Translations under genes and position numbers: made by a program
Part shown: in pieces, positions 1 to 12,400 of the stretch
Position numbering within the stretch: position 1 is the first letter of the stretch
Layout of the letters: each line of letters opens with the position of its first letter
Assembly: GCA_028565635.1 (NCBI GenBank)
Contig: JAOXYB010016121.1
Location: forward strand, 1 to 19,231
DNA length: 19,231 bases
DNA from: Phoronis ovalis
Lineage: Eukaryota > Phoronida > Phoronidae
Direction: 5' to 3'
The notes under the pieces: model-generated
Told to the model about the DNA's origin: nothing
Databases searched by the model: none
The model's input: the letters and a program-made list of their open reading frames with translations, nothing else

Positions 1-302
1 TTTGACCCCGATTTACGATCATCTACAAATATATTTTTCCGGAATTCCCATATTCGTACACCCCCTTTACGCATTTAATATAGTTTCTGAGAATTCGTAC
101 ACCCATATTTTCGGAGAATTTTGTATTTCCCAAATTGCGTATACCCCCCAAAATTAAAAAAAATAATAAATTTTTTTTTTGTACGAATTTGAGAAGAATT
201 ACCATACTAAAAATCCTTTTTTGAAACTTCTATATTTATCAGAACACTAAATCCAGATAGAACACAAGAAATGTAGTAAGAATATGTATAAAATATACTA
301 AC
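1..302 (-). other. Partial intron after RNF220 exon 10
   Basis: It begins at the GTTAGTA donor (302-301) and runs off the left edge. No RING-completing coding segment is present. It contains a degenerate repeat at about 37-150 and a T10 run at 171-180. Confidence 0.85.
37..150. repeat. Degenerate tandem repeat with about 41-bp spacing
   Basis: CGTACACCC occurs at 55 and 96 and CGTATACCC at 138, spacings of 41 and 42 bp, each preceded by an ATTC or ATTG run. The first and third copies share more, ATTCCCATATTCGTACACCC against ATTTCCCAAATTGCGTATAC. An inverted GTACGAAT lies at 180-187. It may be the edge of a larger repeat extending left of the window. Confidence 0.45.
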
Positions 303-417
303 CATACATATGAGACATTTGAATTTGCTAGCTTTTTGTTTCTCTTCTTCTTGTTCTCTAAGTTTACTTCTCAGGGATTCTATAATTTCTGATGTGGAAC
401 TTGACACATCTTTGTTT
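303..417 (-). CDS. RNF220: RNF220 coding exon 10 (coiled coil and first RING cysteines)
   Basis: A 115-nt exon encoding residues 474-512: NKDVSSSTSEIIESLRSK, then LREQEEEKQKASKFKCLICM. The Glu/Lys/Leu-rich part fits a short coiled coil, as in vertebrate FEALKARVRELERQL. FKCLICM matches YKCLICM, the start of the RING, giving the first two zinc ligands Cys508 and Cys511. The acceptor is TTTTCTTCCAG. The donor is ATG followed by GTTAGTA, in phase 0. The remaining RING ligands and the C terminus must be encoded left of position 1; no matching segment was found at 1-302. Confidence 0.94.
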
Positions 418-3400
418 CTGGAAGAAAATCATTCCAAAATTATTTCAAAACTGTTGAAAAATGCAAAACTTGCAGTGGAAATGTACAAGAAATTAACAGC
501 TTCTAGCAGAATCTGACAAGAAAAACTGTTTTTGTCACATTACTTACCCATGTTGTGTTGTATCAGTACTACTGACAGCCTCACTAGAATTGGCTTCCGA
601 TTTCTGACCTTCACCCCACTTGGAACATTCTATTGGTTCTACACGTGTTTGACTTGGCTCCATACTAAAACAAGAGCAAATATGTTCTGACTAGTCAATC
701 TACACACATTTGGATGTGTGCATGACACAGGTTTGTTGAAAAAGGTTTAAAATGCAACAGTTGGAGAATAGTTTAAGAATGTACAGTGCTGAATTGTCAT
801 CTTTACAACAGAAATGGTGGCTCTTCACACTATCCCATACCTAATTACTGCTCCTCGTAATAATTCCCTCTCCTTTGCATCTTCTTCATCAGAGGTACAC
901 GGTACAATATCTGCCTCACTGTACTGTGGTTTCCCATACTGTTCACTGTCATCACCATCAACGTTCAGATCAATGTCTTCATCCTCGGCTGATTTACTGC
1001 CTGTTGCAAAACCTGAAGCTGTACAAAGAATTCAATGAATGAAAACACACATGAAAGTATAGTTAAATTTAGACAGTGACAGATCGAACACTCAGCTTAT
1101 ATTAAAAGCCATAACCATTGATGTCACCTTTGGAAGCCTTTATGATATATCAGTGATGGTTGCATCTTTCCTCCACAAAGTATATAACAGCTTGTATTCC
1201 CTTAAGTTGTTAAGATGACTTCAAAGCAAGAATGGAAGCTTAAGTTTTATTCTGTAGTTGTCTAAATATAATGAAGTATTTATGGAGATAGATTCAAGTA
1301 GCAAGATTAGCATAAGGTAATGTTATAGTGTGTGTATACAATCCATAGTTTCATTTTATTGTACTCAACATTAATTGTACCCCCCAGATGTCTCTGAAAC
1401 TTTTAAAATGTGACCACTAACGTTCCATAACACTAAATAGTTTCTTTTATATATCAGAATCTTTAAAAAAAATCCCTGAATGCATACATGGTCTGGGTAG
1501 GTTCTACAGTGCATTATGCGAGATCAAATTATTTATGGCTTTGTTTGCGTAATGCTTAGCTCTCTCATAGGCAATCAATTAATATATATGCACTACTTTT
1601 TTTTGCATCAAAGTTTTTCATAAGACCATTTAAAAAGCAAGTGTAGTTCAAAATCCAATTGGTATAGGTAGTGAAAATTATCGTCCCAGAAACTTGTGAG
1701 AGTTTGGTCATCCTTTTATTCAATTTTGAAATATCACTTTCCCATTATAATGAATGAGAGGTGAATTAGAGGTGTCCTCTTCTAAAACTTGAATATATTG
1801 CTTGTCTTGTGTACTGTTTCGAATTTCTAAGCAATAAAAAGCCGTGCTAAGTGGTCATGGTGTATTTTGAGTGAAACCTTCATTTAAAGCAATGCAAAAT
1901 TTGATATAAGTATGTACACTGATGAATATAAAGATAGACAAAACTGAAACATTTTTTAGTGTACATTTATGTCAGTGCTCAAGCTAACCTTTTAATCCTC
2001 CATCGAGCATGGTTGTTGCCCGTATCCTAGTCTGTCCAGCCCATGTGTACTCTTCGTAATCTCCATCTACATCAAGATCACCATCAAAGGAATTGTCACC
2101 TCTCTGAAAATATATAATATCAATATTGTTAACAACTGAAATCAGCACAGTATAGCAAAAAGTCTGGATTTGTAGTTCTGTCAATCATACCCCCTGTTCT
2201 CCTGATTTTATTATTTTCAAGAATATGTACACCTACTCAACAATTAGTTATTGCTAATTATTTTTCTTAGAGTTTTGACATTATTTTCAAAATTTAGAGA
2301 ACCTAACGCTCAAGGTTTACAATATCAGTAGAATTCATGTGACTCTTGTGAATGTAGTCTTGAAATGAAAGACTTAGGTTTGTCCTTAGCTATAATGACA
2401 CCTTGTGGCAAACATGCTAAGCACATTTTGATCTACCCAAAATTAAAGTTGACATACATTTTGCTAAGTATTGGGACTCTACTCAAACCATTAGAAACTC
2501 ACCTTTTTCAAGCACTGTTCAACATGACTATTAAGTTCTTCCGGAGAGCCTGTTAATCGATCGTTACACACGGGACATGAGGTTTCATCAGTACCTTTTC
2601 TTCTACGATTTCTGTTCCTAGCTGTAAACAAACAAACAAATGTAGCATTGCAGTTTTAACATAAAACTTTTAAGAATGTGTGTTGAAGTACAACATTTTA
2701 CAATAATTTGTTTTGAAATTTTTTTTTTGTTTGATATAAAATGCAAGCAACAAACAAAAATTTTAGAAATGATGTTCCACACTAATATCAAGGTTGACTA
2801 ATTTGATGTATTGCAAATTAATAATAAAATAACTCTAAAATATGTACGAAAAACTTTTGTTAAGAAAGACGCCGCAAATTTTCATAATAAATATTAACAA
2901 TCAGAGAAAATTATATTAAAGTACAATAAAATTTGACTTAGTTGTTTAGTTCCTTTCTTTGAAACTAGTTATTAAATTACTACAGTTATACTGTGCAAAA
3001 TTTAAGAAACCAGAAAGTGATACAGGCAAAACAGTTTGCTAGAAATCTCTATTAATTAATATCTTGTTAAAATACAATTAAATAGTCAGTGGTAAGAGGT
3101 TTATTCCTGAGAAATTAATAAAGCAATAACTGGAATTAATTAAACCTTTTGACAGATTGGTATCAATAGCTGTGGATAATCTTTATGAGATTTTTAAATT
3201 TTCTGCATGGGTTCACAGCTTTTAAAAACATGATGAGCAAAATGACTGTCTGAGTGACTAACTGATTTAATACTATGAAACAACTTCTGACTAACAAATT
3301 TACTATGAAACCAACTTCTAAGACATTAATCAAATACAAATTTAGTCAAAGCTTTTTTTAGCAAAGACATTTGCTCAGCCTTATCACAAGAATTTCGGTA

Positions 3401-6400
3401 ATCTTGCTCTAAAGTACCTTTTTCAGTTTCAGGCTTATCACCTCACTGAATTATTATTATTAAATGAAAATTCATTTAGAATGTTTTAGGCTAGCTTAAA
3501 ACTTCCCCAAGAAAATTAGTAAATTATAATTATATATGGTTCAAAGGTATTGTGGTTTTCTTTGATTGCTTCCCTCCTATATTGAGACAGATGAAAATGT
3601 GGGAGTTTTAGATGTTTAAAACATAAAATATCAGACAATAAGAGTTATACAAATATAAATACTGGACTAGTCACAAAGGAATTAACCATTGATTTAAAAA
3701 AAGTAAAATAGAAGTAACTGTTTTTGAAGGCCCTTGCAGATAGTATTTATGGGAAATTTTAATTTCGCCAAGTCTTTATAAGTTGATCATATGACAAAAA
3801 TAATTATTCGCTTGAAAATCACACACCAATTAAATTTGCCTATGATCATATTTCTGTTTTTCCGTTGAACAACATTCACAGTTTGTTAAAGCAATATTAA
3901 TAATTTTTGTATCAGAATGATCCGATTATGATATCAAATCCTTAAATTAACATTTGGATGCTCGTATCAGTTACGACAAATACCACAATAATGTTATATT
4001 AATTTGTGATTTGTTGAGAAAAATCTGGATTAATAGCAAAATATCATTACAGTAACGTCTGTGTCAGTTTTCCACTTGACTAATGACAATTCAATTTTTT
4101 ACAGGGATTATACTTCCACCTTAATCTGTTTAAAAAAATATTAGAACATACATTGGTATTAGATCCAGTCAAGCAGTATGTAATTTATGCAATAAAATTT
4201 CACAATATCGAAAATTGTGAATCAACAAATAATTTTCTCCCGAATTTATGGAAACTAGCTCTGATCTAGAATATGACTTCACAAGTATGTAATGTTGTTT
4301 TTGTACAGGGAACTGAAAAAAGATATTATATTTATTTCAAAACACAAACTTCACTTTCTCTGTGGCCAGGGAAAACATATTTTAAAATATTCTAAACGTC
4401 ATATTTGTCTAGATAATATTTTCAATAGTTTGTATTCATTCTGATGTACTTAAACAATAGTTTACCTAAATACCTACATCAACACGCAAACATTCATGTT
4501 GAGACTACACAGGTGAAGTCTTTAACCCTGAAATAGGCACATTAATATGTTCATTTTAAGATAATTTATTACTTCAAAACAAGAAACAAAGATTAGTAAA
4601 AAAAATGAATTTATAAAATTTTTTATTACTTAATTTTTATTATGGTTTTTATGTGTTTTTTTTCTCTTGTAAATGGTAATTACTTTGTAGTGTTCCTTAC
4701 CTATGCAACTGTGGATTTCCCATAATAAAACAATGGGTAGGCGGTATATACAAAAGAATTCTACTGAGTGGTTGATAGATATTTAAATATTATGAATATA
4801 GTTTACATTATTTTGACAGAATATTACATAGCAATTGTTAATAAAATTATTCATTTTTAATAACCTGCAGTGACAGTTGACAAGTCATATTTCCTGCCAA
4901 ATAATGCCACAGACAGAATTCACAGGAATATCAAGACTATACGTCGCTGTAATGAACTTATACAATAGGACATATTATCAACATATATCCTAAACATTTT
5001 TTTTCATTCCAATGAAAATTACACTTTTGACCATCTAGTAAAACCAGAAATATTTGTCGTTAGGACCAAAAACAATACCTTAATACAATTTAGCAAAAAA
5101 ACAAAAAAGTTTCACAGAAATCATATTTTAATATTCCAAATAATGCAACACTGTTTTATTACACTACAAGGCTTCTAAAATTCTCACAAAATCTGTTACT
5201 CAAATATATATGTTTTTTAAACATAAATTAACCTCTGCGGTCTGCATACGTAAGGCATACAGTACTTTTACATTTTTTTAGCACTTAATCCCCTACCTTA
5301 CTCTATTTCCGTACCTTATTAATTCAACAAACACAAATTTAAATGAATCAGTCCCCATACTTTACACTGTCTATTAAAACTAGTATAACAGAACTTCAAC
5401 AAATTTTAAAAAATCAACTCTGAATTTTTCTAGAGGGATGTATTACAAAAGAAATACAGACATTTTTGTAAGCAATTTGAATTGACAACGCAGATTTGGA
5501 AATTAGTGTTCTGTAACAATATAACCATACAAAAATCAGCAGGAAATTTAACAAAAATTGTTTGAAATGAAAACTGACTTATCATGCCTGTCCTTCTGCT
5601 TTATGTTCAGCATGGGTACCTTTCTATATCATACCTGTAGGTTTCCCGGACATTTACCACAATTCAAGATACGAATCAGTGATCTTTATGAGCTTTACTC
5701 TAACACCTGAACATCATTTTTACACCTATTAGCTATTGTATACAAAATATTATTGCTATTTTATTATCTACCTTATGAGAAAATTTGTATTGATACAATT
5801 TCCTTTTCATAACTTTATTATGCCGAACTTATAAAGTGAATTTTATAATGTGAGCTAGTAGTTTTCTTCACAAAGGAATCAAAGCACTGAGAAAGTCATT
5901 GGTGAATTTAATTTTTAATAAATTCACAAATAAACTGCTTATTTTGTCAGGTGAATGTTTGGATGATGATGTAAGAAACTTTTAAGTTCACAAATACTAG
6001 AACAACTAACTGGCTGTAATCCATTTTTACAAATTCACAGTTTTTAAATGTGTTTACACATATACAGCTTTAAATTGGAAACATTTTAGATGAGTTTAAA
6101 ATGCATAACATTCAGCTGGGCTCTTGGAATTTTGATCTGTTTTAGTTTAAGGGACAAACTTTTGGGATATACTAAACAACTAATATTATTGGTAGCATTT
6201 ATTTAACTCAGATACTGCAATGTCCTTTTATACAGACAAAGCATCTTCAAATCAGGGAGCAGTTTCTACAGTAAGTGCAATATTTTTCTAAAAACCATTA
6301 TTTGTAATGAGTAACGATTATTAAATAAGTTTTTGGTATTTTAATAAAAATGTACAGAACCAAAAAAATTCAAAATGTTTTTAGAACATTTGGTAGACTG

Positions 6401-9400
6401 ATAAAATATAAATCACAAATTTAAAAAAAAGAAGATTTTGGACTGAAATGACTAGTAAGTTAATATTTGATGATAGTAACCAATAAATCAAAAATCTAGC
6501 CAGAGCAGAAACATCATATAGCAGTTTATATCAGAAAGGCACTGACGTCTCCTTAAAACTTGTGACGGAGTATGCCTATAGTCTAGTGATCATGAATGAA
6601 TACTAAATAAATAAAATAAAAATGCAAAGTCAGGAAACCTTAAGTGTTTTTACTGATTAAAAATTCAATAATCAATAACCTACCTGCCAATCTTGAGTTC
6701 CGATTACCTTTTATGCGCAGGTAACTCTGAAAAACAGATAAACCACAGAACAATTAACACTTGGCATAATTACGAACCAATATTCACTAATTGTTTCAGT
6801 GTAACCTGATTACCCACATTAAATGTATTGATTTTAATTTTATTTAAAAAAAGGCAATCATCTTAGCTAATCAAGCAAGATATAAAACAAGCAAATCAAG
6901 ATACAGTTTCGGAACATTGTTTACTCAGTTAACAAATACCTGTTTATATAAACTAATGTGCAGAAACTTAGCAGTTTTTCTCAAGTTATTGTAAGATACT
7001 GGAATGTGTATTTATTTGGATATTTTGTAAATTGACCAAGAAATCGATATAAAACCACACAGACCAACACTTCCCACCCCTTTATAATACCAAATCAAAC
7101 ATTGTTAACAAAAAGGCAATATGTCCATTGGCAAGTGTTTTGTACAAAACTTTGATCCTTATAATATTTTTTAAATTAAATTATTTACGATTTTTCTTAA
7201 GTATTCCCATATTGCATAGATATTATTTAGTGATTAATGCGATCTTGTAAAGTTAACATAATTGTTGGGAAAATATTAATTCATTTCTTGAGAAGTGCTC
7301 TGTACAAAAATATAATCTTTTCAACATAAATTCACACTTTTGCAACAATTTTATAACTTTACGAGATTGCATTAATCGCTAAAAATCTACGCAGGGAATA
7401 ACTATAAATACTTTAATAGCTTTCAAATTAGTATGTAATTAAAAGTGAGCTCTGGTAAATAAGTAACATTTACAGTACCAAAATTAATCTGTTACACAAA
7501 AAATATTCAAAAGCAAACTTTTCATGGTCCTTCCAAGATTTTGATATTTTTTACTATATCGTAACTCACAGGCTAAAATTAAAATGATATTACAATCATG
7601 CAGAAAAAAAATTAGTTGTAAACAAGAATTAATGTAATTAGTACAAAAATTAATAGAACCATTAAGACCTGTGCCAGTCTACATTGTCTCTGACATTTTT
7701 ACAAACTGACACAATTTTCACAGCTAATCGATAGCAGATCATTACTTCACAAAGATTAGCAATTATCTAAATAACACATTATTTACTTAGCACCACCATA
7801 ACAGATCATTTTTCTCAATAGCTTGTAAATATTTTATGATCATCACTTCACCACCTTTTATCCAGCTGATCAAAAAACCGATGGAATAAGAGGTTTTCTA
7901 ACAATTCATCTCAGACTTTAACAAAAGAAGTCGATGAAGAATTGACACAGGGGATTGTTACTAGCCTAACCTTTTTTCTGTTTACCCACTCTGGTTAATT
8001 ACCTCTATAGTCTATCTCTTCATCAATTTTTGGTGTTTGGTCAATATGTGCTAAATTGACTGACGTGTTCTCAAAATAGACCAATAAATGAACAAAAACA
8101 AGGGTTTTGTTGTTTTGTCTGTTTCACACCCTAATGTTTGTTTTTATGGTTGGGAGTTAACAAGTTGTAAACTATTGACAATGTTAGAGTTAATCAAGGC
8201 AATGTCAACAACCACAAGGTATTATTTGGCCAGGATTAAGGTAGACTAAAGTATTTTGATACATAAATTTGACTGCCAACCAAAGAAAACACATATATAC
8301 TACCTGCTTTATAAACCAAAATTCTAATTTAAATTTAAATAAGTGGGATGAAATGTGGGTGAACATGAATACACTTTACATTTTGAAGACAAACTGATAG
8401 AATGCACAAATTTACAAATTTGTACCATAAACCAACCTGCTTCCTCCTTTCGTAGAATTGCTTTCTACTTAAATTTTTTAGTAAAAACCTGAAACTCCCA
8501 GGTATCCTGTACTTATTTCATCTCTGTGCAGCATGTTTCAGTACTATACTCAAGATTAATGTCTTTTCCATAATCTTCTTCCTCACTTCAGCCAAAAATG
8601 CGTTCAAACTCACATTTAAATTGACTCACCTCATATCTAGACTGCACTGTTGTTTCTGTCTGTGATGGGCTGCTACAACTTTTTCTACTTGTAGCTGGAC
8701 TTGGTTGCACCTGTAAAAAATTGCAATATATAAACATTAATTATCATAATGAACAAATTTGATGGAGATTATTCTGATATGTTAAAATGTTTCAACAATT
8801 GCACTGTATTGGAATTCAAGGCAGCTATAGAAATAAAACATTACTTCAGAATATTTATTAAACAAATTAAATAGTTTCATAATTTTATTAACTTATAATT
8901 CTGATAAATTATTTTATGTTTTGTGTCCAACCTACGATGCATCAGGTGATATGTAAATCAAGAACTCGTATGCTTACACCAACTTAGATTTATATTAAAA
9001 AATCAAATTTTTCCAGATGAACACAAAATTCAAACATTGGTGAGTTTCCTAAATCCTGATTTCATGAAAAGACAAAGTTTTGGTGCCACTGGGCACAAAT
9101 TTATCGGAATATTTTTTAATCCCATAAATTTAGTGCCATGTGTAAGTGGCACTGATTTAAATGCAAGTCGACCCATAAACCTTTAAATATATTTTCAAAT
9201 TAAATCATCATTAAGTACATAAATTAAAAATAAAATCATGATATTTCAGGTAGACTTGCAATATAACAAAGTCACAAAAAGTTCCTGTAGCAATGAATAA
9301 GTAATTTGTTGCTTGAATAACCATAAAGTATTTTTATAGACTCGTACCTTTCCTCTGCCTTGTGGTGTATTCTCACGGGATGTGCTTTTCCGACCACCTC

Positions 9401-12400
9401 TATTAAAATACAATAAATTTTTATTTTTAGTTACTTTGTGATGATCATTGGACTCAGTATAACATGTGAAATGTTCAAGATAATCTGTAAGTTTAAGTTA
9501 AAATAAATTGATAATTGTTGTATATTTTTCATGATATGACATGTCTTGCTGATGCTAGTAACGGAGACATCGCGGTGCCAATTTCTTCACTAAATTCTCA
9601 TTCATAAAACATTTAACTTAATAAAAAATAAACTATACAATAAAAATACCATTTAGGCTGAGGAACTACAAATTCATATTAATGAATTTAACATAAAAGT
9701 TACTATTAAACAAATTAATATATTGTTTTAAAGACATTTAGGAATAAATCTTAATTTAAACTTCAAAATATGACATTTAGACATATGTTTGGGTGTGTAT
9801 TTTTCAGATGAACAAATGTGGAATTCAGACACTTTTCTCAATCACATAACTCATTTAACTACAAATATAGTTTTGGTATTAAATGCGATAAAAAAATCAT
9901 TTCAAGGCGATAAATTTTTTTAGACAAATAGGCTTCTTTACAAACACTTATAAATTAGTAAAATGTTCTATTAAGTTAAACATCATACATATTACTTCCT
10001 GAGCCATTGTTGCCAGTCTGTTCATTTCAGGCCAAGTTTTTTTTAGATAATTTATATAAAAACTCAAGAGCTATGGTAAAAATTTGGTCTAAACTAGAAA
10101 TAGAAATAAAACATTCTGTAAATCTTCTTGATTACTCGGATTTGACCATCGTGTTATATTTTCACATCATTAGTGCAGACCAATTTTGTTTGCTGATATT
10201 GAAACTTCACAAAAATTGTTAGAAATATGAATAATTGACAAGAAATAAAATGTGGCAGTAAAACACATTGTTTCTTCATTTTACATCTTATCTCACCTGA
10301 GTACATAAACAACATGTTAATACACATTTAATAATATCTCACCTCGTAAGTCTTTCTAATTTATCAAATTCAACTTTTAAATGCGATTCTAATTCTCCTT
10401 GTCTTACTGTTAATCCACACACAGGGCAGGCTATCTGGCCATCCAGCAGAGTTCGTTTTCTTTCTGAAAGTGCAATTAAACAGTTAACAAAAAATCTTAG
10501 ATGGTTTAATTTGTTTCAAAAGATGTTTCTTGAAAAGATACATTTGCATTAAGCAAAAAAATTATAATTTTTTAATAGATTTCCAGTACTTTTTGAACCT
10601 AAAAGTACAGGTAATCTATTTTTACCTAAATGAAAGGATAAAATCCAACAACAGGTATAAGTAATAATGGAAATATTTATATCTAATTCAGAAAACCACA
10701 AAAGAATATTGGTTTTTAAACAATACATAATTTTTGTAATCTTAAAAATAACATAAAACTAAGTATGTGAACATATTATTTTTTTGAAAGTATCGAATTA
10801 AGTTTCAAGTTTCGAAGTAAATAAAAAGATCATCCATGTGCATGATTCCCAAGCTTATTTTGGTATAGATTTCAATTTTTAACACAAGAACGAACAATAA
10901 AGTTTCTTATATTTGTACAGTAGCTAGTAAAGTGATCTGTCAACTTGTTAAGATATTTTATTCTTTTTAATTGATAACTAGAATCAACAGTGAAACAGCC
11001 AGAAGTCATTATTGATTGCTCTCAGAAAACAGTAGTACATCAACTGTTGCCAAGTTATCACATTTGTAAACTGTTCTAGAAACCAATTACAAAAAATATA
11101 TTTATTTCATTAGAAACCAAATTGAGGTTTTTGTGTATCCACACCACCAGTTTAATCATCACTTTTAAATTACGGATTATTTATGCTATATTTTTTATTA
11201 AATAACATCAAAATTAACTTTGGGCTTATGTCACTGACTGGTGTAGGGACACGTTGTGGGAAATTATTAATGTGCCCAAACAAGATCCACATTCAGTGGA
11301 AATAAAAAATCTTATCTTCACAACTTCCTGATTCTTGCCTTTGAAATAAAGTCTTTGCTAAACCTTAGTATAAGAGTGCAACTAAAAGTTAATTCCACTT
11401 GGTGATTTATAAAGATTTGCAAAATTAGCAACTAATACCTCTTTAATGAAGAAACAGATAAAAAAATATCAAAGTCTTTTTCAAAGTAATCATAGCATTT
11501 GAGACAGATGGGCTCAGACAAATTATTCATCCTTGACAAATCTGTTTTTATACCCCTGTTATCCTTAGTCTAGAAAAGTGGACACTTATCTATTTCACAG
11601 TTACTGGGTAATAATATAGAAAACTTTCTGTAACATATTTAGCTACAATGTGAGCCATCAGGTCAGAATCTGCTTTTGAGTTTGTTATTAAAAAAACAAA
11701 AAGGACTTTTTATTATCTTTAGTGTAGAATTTATTATGCATTTAATATCTTCCAATGATATGCGAATCAAACAGGAATCAACCCAGTTTTAATATACAAT
11801 TTATTTTTAATTTCACAGCTATACTACCTATATAAACATTCATAAATATATAAAAACAGACTATTTGTCCTGGGGCGTACAAAATTATTCTAAACAGTGT
11901 GGGATATTGAAAATAAGTGAGTACAGAATCCAGTAAACAACGTAAACCTTGATTCGAACCTCTGCAACTGATCAGTTAATTTCTCAGTGGATCTGATAGG
12001 ATACAAATCCCTATATTAAGTGATAATGGGTAATCACAGAGATTCTGATAACTGAATGGCATTTTAATACATCAATCATAATATTTCTTCCTTTAACATA
12101 AACCACATCACCTATTTTCAATGTTAATTAACTTTTTGAGAGATATAAAGATTTGCATCCAATAAACAGTTTTTGATTAAGATTATTAAACAGGATCAAC
12201 CACTGAATCTACTTATAATAGAATCATCTGCAGGAAATTTGTTTTGAATTTCAATAATTTCTAGTAGATAACGTACTTCTTTTTAAATTCTTTTATCCTA
12301 AGTCTTTATTTTGGAAACAGCACATATAAATAGATTAGTGCCCGTCATAAATTAATCCTATATCTGAAATATTGTACCTGATGGCTTCCTCAATATCTTG

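Noticed and set aside
310-516. Plus-strand open frame of 68 codons across exon 10
   Set aside because: It is antisense to the conserved coiled-coil and RING exon and reads as its mirror, with no independent support.
11219-11280. TTTGGGC/GCCCAAA inverted repeat about 60 bp long
   Set aside because: Arms are only 7 bp with no further pairing; expected by chance in a window this size.
11951-11960. GGTTCGAATC on the minus strand, like a tRNA or SINE B box
   Set aside because: The flanks do not form a T-arm stem, and no A box is found at the right distance on the same strand. A CTCAGTGG-like A box nearby is on the opposite strand.
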